A stretch of 64,000 bases of DNA from Phycomyces nitens (GCA_022702545.1 JAHRBC010000001.1:8804001-8868000), one strand, 5' to 3'. Positions 43,682 through 56,978 are shown, counted from the stretch's first letter. The notes: generated by a model from the letters alone, not told the origin. Translations and numbers: made by a program.

Positions 43682-46484
43682 AAGGGGGAAGGGTTTATAA
43701 TGTTTCGATTAATACAGGAGCTCATTATTAAGCCAGGTCAGGGCAAAGAGCGTAAAGGGGTTAATGGACCCTGAAAATACCTAGTCCACTCAGCACCAGT
43801 CTATTATCAGTTTGATTCTTGAGTGCATATTTGAGGCGCACGATTATAGGAATCTTGAGTCGGGAGCAGACATTTTCATAATACTCATCTAGTCCCTTTG
43901 CATGGGCTTTTAATGGTATTAATTAATCATTTATCAAGTCTAGGTCCCAGTAAAGAGCCAACTGATCAAATATGACTCACCTTTCACACAAGCTTTGATT
44001 TTATGCTTGGTGCCTTTGATGATTTTTATTTTGGTCTCTGGAGAACGTACTTGGGCACCATTAATGATAAAATAATCAACAGAAATCTATAGCCAAAGAG
44101 CCATGTTTATATTCTGTATGCCTTTTTTCAATTCACTTGCCTTTTCACCATATATTCTCCACGTCTTGTTTATCAGTTGTTTTGTTATCCACTTGACACT
44201 GGCATATTCCTTTTGACAAGCTAGATCAATGACTATCGGTTGATCATTAATATTCATATACACCCTCAGGGCCTAAGAAAACAAATATATTGTGAGATTT
44301 CTGTACTATAACGTGCACTTTTACATTTCTCTTTGTTACCATTTGTAGAGGGTCTATGAGCTCTAAAGGCTCTACTGTGCCTAACTCATGGGCACTTTCA
44401 TACTCTTCCGTCAAGCTTTCCTCCTATTAGAGAACGTATTGGCAAGTAAATAAAAGCTTGGGATCCAATTTGTTAATACAACGCTGTTTAATGTTGACTT
44501 GCCAGTTCATCGTACTGATCTTTAGCAGTCTTTGCTATCATTTTCCACCTTTCAGAGGCGGATTCTTTGCCATAGTAGCTGGATATTCTCCCCATTCTTT
44601 TATAGACCTTGATACAGTTTTCAAGGTAGAGCCTTCTATTCTTGATTCCAGATTTAAGGACACCCAAGATCTTTTGGTTAATGATCAACTGCGATTCATA
44701 AATCTGTCATATTACAAGAAGGATGCTTGTGAGTCATTTGGAAGACAAACCAACAAACATACCTGTGTACTAGAGTTTTCGTTGGACGCTGCCTCTAGGT
44801 GCATAAGATTAATTTGAACCATCCAGGATAAATCATCCGGATGTTTGAAATCAGGCCCAATGTTTAATAGGCCTTCTGCTGCAGACTTTGTAGCAGCTCT
44901 TTTCATTCCCACCTCAAAGAAGATTTCGCCTAGATAATCCAAATAGTATTAAAACCTCGACATATGATTAAGCTCTATATCTCATTAATGACTTTCCTAG
45001 TTCAAGATATAGCTTAGCTCGATCCAAAGGGCACTCGAGTGATACTTGTGCTATTTCTTTGTTGATAGATTCAATATCCCACACTAGACTAGTGATTTCT
45101 GAGTACAGGTCTTCAGTCTCTAGATCCAATGTCAACTCTTTCAAAAAAAAAAAAAAAAAACAACCCAATACATGTGAGATGAATTGGACTGATTGTAGGA
45201 TTCCTCTAGCTTACCTTTGATCCTCTTGAAAGACTTTTTACATTCATCGAATTTCTCGATTTCCAGATAAACCTTGACTTTAACGGCATCATGTTAGGTA
45301 CAGGGATTATAAGCATAGACGTACCATTGTCTATTCGACAGCTCAACTCATCCTCTTTTGACCCAAGCATCCTTGCAAGCTTGATTTCCTTTCTTTGGCA
45401 CATCAAGGCATTGTCCCAGTGTCGATAGTGCTGAAAAAAGTTGCCAAACTCCCGCCAGCATTCCTTTTCGGCTTCATGGTCATTGAGCTGTTTGGCAATC
45501 TTTGTAGCAGCAACAAAAAAGGTCTCTGCCTTGAATTTTGGATTGGGTATCTTGCCCAACATCACGCCCATATTGATATTTGAAGACAGTGTTAATCTCA
45601 AGTTTATATCGTCGTATCCATCTTTCAAAACTTTTTACTCCAAAGGTCACAGGTCAGCAAGTGTCTCTAAAGAACAAGGATGATGCCGAACCTTTAGAGT
45701 CTAGGATCTCTCGTTCAAGCGAATAGTTTTCCCATGCGTTTTGGAAATCACTGAATAAAGCCTCTTCTGGATCGTGCCTAGCCAAATAAATACCAAAAAA
45801 AAGGGCATTAAAGCCTTTTTTTTTTTAATTGAAAGGCATATATAATCGTATTATTACCCATTCGTAAAATATAAATCACCCAAGGTTTTGTAGGCCTTTT
45901 GTAACCGAGAGAGATCTCTTGGATACTGCCTCTTTAATATTGACAGTAATTCTGTACAGCCTTTGATGGCACTTTCATGATACTCCAGTCTACAGGAACA
46001 GATTATTATCCAATAAATGTGGTTTGAGTGTCTTTTGGAATCTACACCATTTGATAGACAACAGAAAAGATTTACTTTTTATAGCATTGGATCAGCAGCT
46101 CATATATTCTATGGACATTTGTATTAGACATCTTTTTTTTTGATATGCAAATAGTTCTATGCCCAACAGAGCCACAACTTCATCTTCAGTTGCTTGCCTT
46201 GCCAATATCATATCATCCTGACCCTTCTTCAGATACACATTATTGCATATTCTGATTGCATTCTGAAGATATTCGTTCAAGTCCCGTTCAATGTCATCCT
46301 GTGAAAGTTTATTATCCAGATCATCGCATCGTTCGACGTACAATTCTGCAATCTCGAGCGAAAGATCTGTGGTGTCTATTTTTGCCTTTTCGTACTCTTT
46401 TAATTGTTTTTGTTTCTTTGCAATCAAATCTCCATATTCTGTACGATTGGAGAATCTAATTTCATAGACAACTTGTTTTCCCAT
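43261..46484 (-). CDS. TONSL: Tonsoku-like protein (TPR, ubiquitin-like and LRR regions)
   Basis: The N-terminal two thirds are tetratricopeptide helices over many exons (for example EYEKAKIDTTDLSLEIAELY, SRLQKAYKTLGDLYF, EKECWREFGNFFQHYRHWDNAL, LEIEKFDECKKSFKRI). A ubiquitin-like segment follows (ALRVYMNINDQPIVIDLA, SVKWITKQLI, SVDYFIINGAQV, HKIKACV), then leucine-rich repeats (LSLRLAYNN, LEVLDLE) to the stop at 43263-43261. This order (TPR, UBL, LRR) is that of TONSL/Tonsoku, which reads new histone H4 and helps repair collapsed replication forks. The ankyrin block of animal TONSL was not seen, so the layout is more like plant TSK, and the LRR part is short. Two introns use GC donors (44502 and 44140, GCAAGT). 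The start at 46484 is the first ATG of the frame; an extra upstream exon cannot be excluded. Confidence 0.65.
43655..43681. repeat. (AT)n run in a Tonsoku-like intron
   Basis: An uninterrupted AT alternation of about 27 bp. Confidence 0.9.
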
Positions 46485-46729
46485 TTAGCCAATGTCTTGA
46501 GGTCTAATTGATCTAGTGCATGATTCATTAAAACAATCAGACTTCTTTGTCGTCTTCTTCAATGATCCAACAGTCACACTCATCCTACGTGCATTGAGAG
46601 TACCAAGCTACCCCGCTCTCTACATCATCTATATAATATATATATATTTCTAAAAAGGTCATTGCCCGAAAAAAAAAAAAACAACAACAACCACAGTAAT
46701 ATATTGCCAAATCAAAATAAATCATCATC
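46485..46729. promoter_or_regulatory. Divergent intergenic region Tonsoku-like / DCTN3
   Basis: 245 bp between divergent starts. Contains an (AT) run at about 46630-46645 and an A-rich stretch at 46668-46690 just before the DCTN3 start. Confidence 0.4.
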
Positions 46730-47479
46730 ATGGATGAACACGGATTCGAAGCTAGATTACGCCATGTCGAGCACATACTTGTAGGCCAGCAGCCAATGTA
46801 CCTTGCACGAGCTACAAAACTTCCATTGTTGCAACGGATGGATGCGTTGCGCAAAGAACTCCAGATAGTTTACAAGGGCAACAAGGGAATCCAGGACTTT
46901 ATCGACAAATGTAAGATTTTAATTCAAAAAATGCATTAGCCAATCTGGAAATCAAAATCTATTGCAGATGATGTCCATGCAAAACTCCTCAATCCTGCCA
47001 ATTCTACATTTTTGATGGAGCGCGAATTTATTGCTCCAGAGGCAAAACTTGAATTGGTGATGGCCGGACTTGAGGACATGGAGACATTTGCAAAACAGGT
47101 CAAGCAAGTAAAGGCACTAGAGCATGTTGTAAGCGGTGTTGATTTTGAAGGTAATATAGTGGATGAGTATCAAGAAAGAGTGTCATTGACAAGGTTGTTG
47201 TAGTGGTTAAATCGCTTGGACCTGAATTGGCACCTCTGGAAGCAATCCATTCTGACCAAGCACGCGAGTTGAATGAGTTGACTCATAAGGTGTCTAGTCT
47301 TATGGACAACTACAATGGACTTGTAAGAACCAGACTTGTGGGTTTTTTGGGATTATCAATTGCTTACAGTTACTATTTAGATTAACACACTTTCAGAGAT
47401 ATTTATTTCTTGGGATGATATTCTTGGGACAATGGAATCCCATGTGTCTGCCTTGGAGCGCAAAAAGGAAGCTGTCTAG
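46730..47479 (+). CDS. DCTN3: Dynactin subunit 3 (p22/p24 shoulder subunit), four exons
   Basis: Splicing 46730-46909, then exons starting at about 46968, 47210 and 47385, gives a ~180-residue helical protein: MDEHGFEARLRHVEHILVG, LRKELQIVYKGNKGIQDFIDKYDVHAKLLNP, then ELVMAGLEDMETFAKQV and LINTLSEIFISWDDILGTME. Pattern and length match dynactin p22/p24, which forms the shoulder of dynactin and supports dynein-driven transport and spindle work. One intron (47152-47209) begins with GTAATA; the last ends TTTAG. It is a divergent family, but the end block (SEIFISWDDIL against SKQFVQWDELL in animals) is telling. Confidence 0.87.
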
Positions 47480-47748
47480 GTCTAGGGGATTGTCACTCTC
47501 TTTACCATTTCTCATATACCAAAAAAAAAACCCCCCTTCCAATTGACCACCTATATTATTCAAAGAAAATGTTTGGTAAACCATGATTTACTTGCTGCTC
47601 AATCTTGTACGATTCATGTGGGTGCAATGATGTTTATGAATTCACAGAAAAGTAACAATTGTCCCAATCATTTCAACCCTCTAAATGAGCCTGCATTTCA
47701 ATAAAAGCTGGTGTACAGCTTAAGGAACTGGCAGCTAGACACAATGTA
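47480..47748. other. Spacer between convergent genes
   Basis: 270 bp between the stops of DCTN3 and the mannosyltransferase gene; presumably the two 3' UTRs. Confidence 0.4.
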
Positions 47749-49224
47749 CTACATCAATACATGCTGTCGATTGTAATTTTTGGTCTTACCTAGAGATGTG
47801 TGTATGTTACATGTACACTGTAGGCGAGAATGGGTGTCTAGTTTTGTGGGACAGTTACTGCCAATGGAAGAACCGTATCCCAGATCTTTCATATAATGTA
47901 CTTGGTCTCTTTTCAGAAACAAGGCAGCTGCAACTGTTTGAAATGGGGCATCTCCCCATCTTTTTAAAGAATATTTGAAATGTTGAGTATTGCTCGATTC
48001 AATATATATTTGTATATATATATTTACCTTTCATAAAAGAACCCGCCTGTTTTATCCATGTGGTGAAAGAACATGGTATATGGTTTTGATCGCAAAAACT
48101 CGAGCGACACGATCATAAAGTTGTTCCAAACGACGCATTCGTTAAACTCTCCCCAGTACTCTCCCATCTGACCCTGTAGAGCAAACGCATAAGTCTCGTC
48201 AGGAATATTACGGTCTAGTATCCAAGGATATATGGTCTGGTTTGAGGGAAGAATAGACTCCTTGTTTTTCTCTATGTAGGTCCGAACTACTCTCCAAAAG
48301 TTTTGCATTGTACTCTCACTCTCATAGCCAGTAAGAGCAAAGGCTACATATTTACAGCATCACTAAATATCCCATCATCTTTGGGTCATCTATTCTTACC
48401 TAGTTTCTTGTCGTCTCGCTTCATCATCTCAAAAGGATCTCCATCAATGTTGCATTGATAGCGTGCTCCAGGCTGGACTTTCCAGTAGAATTCAGTGTCT
48501 TTCAATAGTGGATGGTGGGCAAGAAACCCTGCATTATATCTACCCAAACCAGGTCAGTCTCTATTCACCAGAATCCTTGGGTCAGTACTTACCGGGTCAT
48601 CTTGCGCCAGCTCATACTTTCACCATGAGCAACTTTTTTGTTTGCCATTTTTACAGCAACTTTCTCTGCAATCTTTGTATTGATCCAGATTGGCTCGTTC
48701 CATTCGTCAGATAGTGCCTGTCCAAAATATACTGGAGATTGAGCTGAAGCCTTGATCCACTTTCTGAAGATAGGTGTAAATGGTCTTTCGCTCATAATGA
48801 CCCAAGGATATCCATGTGCCTTGTTGAACCGAAGTTCAATATCCCTCATGGTCGCTCTCAAGCCATACACGTCGGATTCCTGGACAACGACCACAAAGGC
48901 TGCCTTGACGCGTATATCCTGACCCTGACGCGTTACATGCTCCCAGTCAAGCACTGTGTCGACAGCCTCTACTGGATAGTAACTGTCCCAAAACAATGAT
49001 TTATCGCCCTTTCTAAACCTGTTCAGGAACCGAGTTTGTATTGATGGATCAGACTTTTGGAATGGACTGGCTAGTAGAACCAAACTTGCAATCGCACACA
49101 CCAAAAGAACCACGACAGATTGACCACGACTTGGCAAGTTGCGTCTGTTTATCCATTTTGGCAACCAAATCATACGGTTCTTTTCGTATTTTTCGCCTGG
49201 ACTGATGGGACTAGAAAAATGCAT
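47749..49224 (-). CDS. Alpha-1,2-mannosyltransferase, KTR/MNT1 family (GT15), Golgi type II membrane protein
   Basis: A short cytosolic N-terminus with basic residues (KWINRRNLPSRG) precedes a signal anchor (VVVLLVCAIASLVLLA). The GT15 catalytic region follows: AAFVVVVQESDVYGLRATMRDIE, RFNKAHGYPWVIMSERPF, then YNAGFLAHHP, YWKVQPGARYQCNIDGDPF, WNNFMIVSLEFLRS, and DKTGGFFYER joined by splicing to WGDAPFQTVAAALFL. These are the conserved GT15 blocks, and the enzyme transfers mannose from GDP-mannose to O- and N-glycans in the Golgi. The last exon (about 47960-47749) holds Cys residues typical of the C-terminal part. I chose the ATG at 49224; 49173 is possible and the frame opens at 49326. The stop is set at 47751-47749, though a GTAAG site just before it might allow another exon. 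Confidence 0.92.
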
Positions 49225-49861
49225 AGATATAATAATAAGATCGTATGGGAGGAGAAAGGCGAGCCTGGAAACTATTTTCTGATTGTTTGAAATAGAGGGA
49301 TATATGTAATAAAGGGCAAGGTTCATAAAATCAATATTTCCTTTTTAGAGACTCTGTTTTATGCACACCAAAAAGCATGGTATTATTATTATTATTATTA
49401 TTAGAATATTTGTACTTTTTATTATCATGTATATATTCAAAGGAGTAATTTGGCATAGTAAGTCTAGTATACTTGACCAAGTTCAAATATATATATATAT
49501 AAATATATATAAAAATGGCAAGACCTCTAGTTGTCAAAGAATATAGATAAACTATTGACCATCAACTATAAATTTATTATATATATATATATATTACAAA
49601 AAAAAACAAAAGTGCTTTAAATGCCAATAACTCTACACATATAGTCGTTTGAATCAAATTTTGTGAGTAATCTAAATGATGAAATAAATATTCATCAGAT
49701 AACTAATGAAATGGAACCCAAGTACTTTTTTGGCTGTGACAATTTTGCATTTCTAAGCCGCTCAATATATAAAATTTTAAACCCGCCAAGCTGTCGAAAA
49801 AAAGTAAAAGAAAAAAAATCATATAGTAACTTCATTCGAACTTGATTCTCATCGATTAACC
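49225..49861. promoter_or_regulatory. Divergent intergenic region, AT-rich
   Basis: 0.64 kb between the mannosyltransferase and RPA49 starts, with (TAT)n at 49380-49405, AT runs near 49486-49515 and 49575-49595. No specific regulatory site seen. Confidence 0.4.
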
Positions 49862-51364
49862 ATGGGCAAGAGAAAGCAGAGTGAAGGCACCAGCAGCACA
49901 CAAAAGTACGTCAAAATCAACTTGGCCGAACCTCAGGCCGATGTCGAGACTCCCTACTTGGGTAAGGCATAAAGAAGAATAGTAATACGCTAAAAAGAGC
50001 CGTTAAAGCACTGTACTCATTCTCTTAAAGCCATGTTCCCCGGTACACAACCTCCTAGTACCACTGTCTTTACTGCTCTCAAACGACAGGGAACACAGAG
50101 CACCAAGCGTGCTGCTCAACGCATGGTAACAACCGAGACTGACAAGGTTACCTACAAGGGTGCTACTTTTGGCGAAGAAGAAGCCCAGAATCTCTATTGC
50201 AAGTAAGTCTTGAATATTCTTCTTTACAGAGAAACTTACCAACAATAAAACATCCTGCAACTCCACCTCCACCACCACCTCCACCTCCACCTCCACCACT
50301 ATGACCCTCATCGACAATACACGCATAAAAAAGATATCTTGTGGGCGTTTATTCCAAGAAGGACAACTCGCTTACTGTCACCCCTGCGCCTGTACTTCGC
50401 ATGTCTCGCAGCGTAAAGGCCTTGACAAACGAAAATAAATCGACTACAACCAATTCGAATGCATTTGGCGCTGCTCGTGCTGCTCTTGGTTTGGCATTCG
50501 GTACATCCAAGGCCCAACAAGATCTTCGCAACGAGGAGCGTAACAAGGTTGTAGGAGAGGAACTTGAGTCCATGATGGACATAATGCATACTGAGATCAG
50601 CAAGGCTACAAAGAATGTGCCTACACAGAAATCATTGCAAAAGGAGATGGCTAATGACTTGCCAATACCTTCTTACGATATCGACGCCGAGTCTCCTGAA
50701 AAGGTTTATGATATCGATAGTATAGTATCAGAGGAAGAGCTGAATGCTACACCCATCAAGGATATTCTTAAAGAGACCACACTTGAGGGTATACAGACTC
50801 ATTTGGCATACGATTCATCAAGCTTTGTCAACAACCACTTGCTGTCTATTCTCAAATCATCTGGAAAGAAAGATCGCAAGAAGATCCGTACTCTTGTTTA
50901 CATTTCGTACTTGATGGCCTATCTCTGTAGAGTACGATCCGATGATCTCAACAAGCGCAGCAAGGTTGAGACTGTACTCAAGGGAGCACCTTCCATGTTG
51001 ATTGACAAGATGACCGAGCGTTATACTGTCTCAAAAGTGTAAGTCTTTATCAAGATAGAAATTGGCCTTGACATTTTTCTGTTGTAGACGCACACCTTTG
51101 ATGGCAGATAAGATCCTCTGTTACCTTCTTGTCCTCTGCCTTGCCGTAGCAGACTACACACTCATCATCCACAGCATTTCCAAGGACCTATCCATCAAGC
51201 CTTCCAAGGCAACATCAGTATTGCGTAATTTGGGTTGCAAGATCGAGCCTTGCAATGCTGAAGACATAAAGAGAGCCGGTGGAAACACAAACACCAATCC
51301 CAAAAAGGCCGTTCTTGTTGTTCCACTCAAATTCCCCGAGATTCGCAAATTTGCACGCAAGTAA
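49862..51364 (+). CDS. RPA49: RNA polymerase I subunit RPA49 (A49), four exons
   Basis: The spliced product begins MGKRKQSEG and carries the N-terminal dimerisation part (YLAMFPGTQPPSTTVF, AAQRMVTTETDKVTYKG, YCKYLVGVYSKKDN). An A49-type linker follows (LRMSRSVKALTNEN, ARAALGLAFGTSKAQ), then the tandem winged-helix region (RKKIRTLVYISYLMAYLCRVR, TPLMADKILCYLLVLCLAVADYTL, SKATSVLRNLGCKIEPC, APLKFP-like VVPLKFPEIRK). A49 with A34.5 forms the TFIIF/TFIIE-like part of Pol I and helps initiation and elongation on rDNA. The second intron contains a CCACCT microsatellite (about 50264-50300). Length about 420 residues, usual for the family. The stop is 216 bp from the convergent KRR1 stop. Confidence 0.92.
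50264..50300. repeat. (CCACCT)n microsatellite in RPA49 intron 2
   Basis: Tandem CCACCT/CCACCA units inside the intron at about 50203-50331; C-rich on the plus strand. Confidence 0.85.
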
Positions 51365-51580
51365 ATAAACATCATAAAAATAAACTACATCATTGACCCT
51401 TTAAAGATTACAAAAAGAAATACACATATATATATTCTTTAACATGCAAGATTCGTATTTGTATTCGTGTTTGTATTTGTATTTATTTATTTTTTGCTTA
51501 TGTGTATTGCAATTGACCTGTACATAAAATATAAAGAGAATATATAGATTGATATGAATTTGATTTTTTTATAAATAATT

Positions 51581-52725
<1,145 letters not shown>

Positions 52726-52995
52726 GATCTCTTTAATAAAGATGTGATTATTTTATTTTTAACCAAAAAAAAAAAAGAAAAAGAAAAAAGTCAGCAAAGA
52801 GGTGAATATAGAATTTGCTGTGGCTTTTGCTGAGAGTGAAATAATTGAAACAGCAGCAAAATTGGACAATATTAAAGACAAGTTGTCTCTTTGCAGAACA
52901 ACAGTCCCTGTGGACTTTTTTTGTTGTTGTTATTTTTAATTTATTACATTTAGGCTTCCTTACTCTAATCCTTTATCTTACATTGCTATTATCTA
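52726..52995. promoter_or_regulatory. Divergent intergenic region KRR1 / NDUFAF6
   Basis: 270 bp with an A-rich tract (52766-52790) and a T-rich tract (52916-52945). A shared bidirectional promoter is inferred from distance. Confidence 0.4.
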
Positions 52996-54290
52996 ATGAG
53001 TATCAAGGCACCATTAAGACCAACCCTTCAACAATGCACTCACAGTGTCCGACAGTGTTTTAGTCGAACATACAGTAGTTCTGAATTACTGTCTGTTGCT
53101 AACAAGTACTGTGCTGATTCTGTCAGGTAAATCAAATTTGAATAATAACAAGAAATTAAAAATAAAGCAGACAAGGAGACTATGAAGCCTATTTGGCAGT
53201 CTCGTTCTTTCCCAGTCACTTGAGAGATACTCAACTTGCCATCCGTGCATTCAATGTCGAGATTGCGTCTATTCGTGAAAACGTATCCAATCCTACTATT
53301 GGAAAAATGAGAATGCAATTCTGGAAAGATACCATTGATAATGTCTATAAAGTAAATGAAAATGGAACCCATATATAAGAATGCATTTAAAAATATAAAA
53401 ATGCATTCTTGTATATGGATAATTATATATATGTGTATATATAATTATATATGTATAATTATATAGATTTTTTAATACGCCAACATCACATTTTTGTGGA
53501 TAGGGAAAACCTCCTCAACAACCAATTGCTTTGGCATTGGCCGAGGCGTTGAAGCACACCCAATTATCGTCAATGTGGTTTAAGCGAATAATCACTGAAA
53601 GAGTAAATAAAGACAACTCTTTTATATGGTTTTTAACCAATTTCATCTGGCTAGACATCCAACCTAGATGACCATCAATTTATGACCATCCAGGACATGG
53701 AGACTTACTCTGAGAACACGGCAACAAGTGTATTGTACCTTCAGCTAGAGTCATTGGGCCTACGGGATGTCCAGGCAGACCATGCAATCAGCCACATGGG
53801 TAAAATGATGGGCATAACCACGTTTTTGAGATCATTTCCTTTCCATTTGAGCCAAAAGAGATCGGTTCTTCCTGCACAGATTACTGCCAAGGTAAGAGTC
53901 ACTTGGATTGTATTCAGTATAATGAATGGTGTTTAGCATGGAATCTCTCAAGAAGATCTGTTCCGCCAGGGCCAAGTAGACGGGTTGGAAGATGCCATCT
54001 TTGAAGTGGCCACTGCAGCCAATGATCAACTATTGACAGCCAGATCAATGCTCGAGACTGTGCCACGACAGGCATTTCCTGTGTTGCTTGCGGCAGTAAG
54101 TCACTTTCTGGATATTGTTTTTCCATATGCGTCAAATTAATTATATCGACTGGTATTTTAGGTGCCTTATATAAAGTACCTCGAGAAACTCGAAAAGGTT
54201 AACTTTAATGTGTTTGATCCAAGCCTCCAGCGCAAGGACTGGAAACTTCCCCTTTCGCTCTGGAACGCACACCGGAAGCAGACGATATGA
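52996..54290 (+). CDS. NDUFAF6: NDUFAF6-like mitochondrial complex I assembly factor (squalene/phytoene synthase fold)
   Basis: The N-terminus is basic and Ser/Thr-rich (MSIKAPLRPTLQQC..RQCFSRTYSSSE), as expected for a mitochondrial presequence. The mature part reads QGDYEAYLAVSFFPSHLRDTQLAIRAFNVE, then TIGKMRMQFWKDTID, PQQPIALALAEALK, NLDDHQFMTIQDMETYSENTATSVLYL, VQADHAISHMGKMMGI and GISQEDLFRQGQ, ending with FNVFDPSLQRKDWKLPLSLW. This matches NDUFAF6 block by block. NDUFAF6 is needed early in complex I assembly, around ND1. The presence of an assembly factor fits a fungus with a proton-pumping complex I. Five exons; the last intron lies at about 54096-54161. Confidence 0.93.
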
Positions 54291-55346
54291 TAATTGGATA
54301 CCATTATAATCGTTATTAATTTATATCAATACTACCTAGACATTTTATAAAATTATAATCATTATAAATTATAATAATAATAATTATAATAATTATACTC
54401 AGGTGATAGATCGACCCAATTGCCTGTGGCACCCATGCTTTGGGTTCCGTTCCGTTCTGAACAACTCGCAAAAGATCACAATTGAGTTATTCTGGGCCGT
54501 AACTGATTAAGTTGGTTTGATCTGGTTGCCAAGGTGATAAATGTCCTGTAGGTCTGCATTGATTAAAACATACAGCCTCCAATAAAGATTATATTTGATT
54601 GGTTTGGACGGGAATGAAGATGGCCTTGTTCCTGAACGTCTTTTTCTTTTAGATCTCCTACCAAATAGTGATTTGAAATAGGCGTAATGTGTTCATATAG
54701 ATCACCTTTATATAATCATGGTCTGGTGTGGAATTTGAAACACAGAAGAATATTGAAACGATCATTAAGCTGTGTGGTCTTGATTGGAATTGAGAATAGA
54801 ATAAACACTTGGATAGGTTAGTTTGTGAATCCGAAGAATCTCCAAAGAGTGCACAGTAGACCCAAGTCAAGGCGGCAACTGAACCCAGGGAGTGGGGCCA
54901 TGTCTTTTTTACACCATTTTGTAACCATACAAAAGCCTCTTATTTGTATAGAATTATACACTGAGGACGAGGTGTAACGGCAGCCTGGTCAGCAAGTGCT
55001 GCACTCTAGACTGGTTGGCTTATAGGAGAAGCGATGAGCCAGAAGTGTGGGTTAGGCAGCAAACAGAGGGAGGGCGAGATTGGCCGAGATATGTCTGGTA
55101 ACCAAGCCTTTTTGTTAAGCTTAGTTGCAAGTCGTATGGCTTACAAAACGTATAAGTGATTACTTATTGCTGTGTGGCTAGCTACGTTTGGCTTAAGTTG
55201 ACCCCCCAAAAAAGGCTATTTGCGTAACACCCCCAGCCCCTCCCCTTTCCTCTCTGCTGGCCTCCGCAACTGTCGCCTTTTTGCTCGATATATTCCTCTT
55301 CTCTATCCATCAATTTCTCCTACCTCTCTTTCCTCGCTTCACTTTT
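54291..55346. other. Intergenic, about 1 kb
   Basis: AATTATAAT repeats at 54345-54400. Otherwise no gene seen. The right end is rich in C and CT (about 55228-55330) and is probably the promoter of the zinc-finger gene. Confidence 0.45.
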
Positions 55347-56978
55347 ATGAATAGCCCCCGTGCAATGCCTGCCATCCAGCCCTGTCCCCAGGTCCAAGTG
55401 CCGTCTGCACCCACAGATCCGCACCAGCGACCCTACCCACGCCTCTCTCCGCGTCAGACCGCCCAGGAAGCATACCCGAGTCCTCCCATCACCCCACTCG
55501 ACTATGCCCACGCCTACCTGTTTGGCTGTAGAACAGATCTCAGTCTTGTAAGTCTTGTGATTTCGATGTTCAGGTTTCTCTTGGCTGCAGTCATGCCAAG
55601 GAAATCTCTGTTTTTTGTTCTTTTGGCTGTGCATTTAGACCCACAATATATATATATATTTGTATATATACATATACATATATGTATTTTACTACGTGGG
55701 CTCTTTTGCTTTGCCCAAATAAAAATTACCATCCTCAATTCTGGTTCTCATCTCCGCTCAATCGTCATTACAGCAGTACCACATTCCTCATTCGCCAGTG
55801 GTGGTGCAACTCCCTATCCATCACACCCTTGAAAACGCGACGATCACCTACGACACCCACGAACACCACCAAAAAGACCTCGTCAAAGACGTCTTTTTCT
55901 CGCCAGCAATAGATCAAGACAACTCAGCCTCTGATCTCTGTCTAAGCCAATCCCCAATCTCATTCTTCTGTTCGTCCAGCGACAGCGAGTCAGACGGTGC
56001 AAGCGTCTCTTTCCCATCAGACCTCTCACCCACAACAGACCATCTCAGCAATGTCTCAGACGACAGCCTATTCTTGTTCTTTGGAAGCGACGGTCTTGAT
56101 TTCCAAGACCCTCCTCCAGTCACCGAAGACGACACTTGCGCCCGTCCCGATTCCCTGAGCATGAAACGCCTCAATTCAACCGGAGGGCGCGAACAGGCCA
56201 AGAAACCACGGATATCTTGGCCAACCCCGACAATTCACCGTCACGATAGCAACACAGACTACTTTGATGCCTCGGCAGAAGAGTCCTCGGACGACGACGA
56301 CGACGACGATCTCTGGCCCGCAAGACACGCTTTACCATTCACATCTCCACCTAAATCCCTAACCATCTATCAGCAGCTCACCGAAGCAAACATTGACTGG
56401 TGTCGCTATTGTGGCACTACCGAGGGTGTAAACTGGCGTCCTGGGCCATGGGGGAAACGGACGCTCTGCAAGTAAGTAAAACCCCACTTGCTCAATTGGC
56501 CCATCCTAACGTCTTGTCTAGCAAACATGGCTGCGACTACAAGGGCTACGGATTCGCCTGCAAATTGCCTCGACTAGATCTGACAGGCTTTGTAAAAGAG
56601 TCTATCCATGATCGCGATCGCCCTGTTCTGCAGCTCTTCTGCACCGGATGCCACCGCAAGGACTCGAGGGCTGGCAATCAGCTGGTGCGATGCGAGGGAT
56701 GTCCAAAAGCTTATCATCAGCACTGTTATCCTGACCCACACCTATTGAGTGATGCAGCCGTCCAATCCGGCCATTGGTTCTGTGATCCAGTGTCATGTAG
56801 CGAAAACGTACGGAAAAAGAGAATCGTGGTAGAACTGCCTCGAAAGCGTCTACCATTGATGTGTGCTCCCAAATCATCATCTGCCAGCTCATCATTGTCA
56901 AATCAATCATCATCATTATTATTACTATCATCTGGCGAACCAAGCACTCGCACTCGGTCCCTTCGAGACGCACGATAA
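55347..56978 (+). CDS. GATA-like and PHD zinc-finger nuclear protein, three exons
   Basis: Pro-rich N-terminus (MNSPRAMPAIQPCPQ), then an acidic Ser-rich part with a DDDDDDD run, then a GATA-type finger WCRYCGTTEGVNWRPGPWGKRTLCNKHGC. Its cysteine spacing is C-x2-C-x18-C-x4-C; the last pair is wider than the classic C-N-x-C and spans an intron (donor 56473). About 30 residues later a PHD finger follows: LFCTGCHRKD..LVRCEGCPKAYHQHCY..GHWFCDPVSC, with the C4HC3 ligands visible. The C-terminus is basic then Ser-rich. PHD fingers read histone tails, so a chromatin-linked regulator is likely. Intron 1 (about 55549-55772) contains TATA repeats. The start is the second Met of the open frame; 55362 is also possible. 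Confidence 0.84.
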
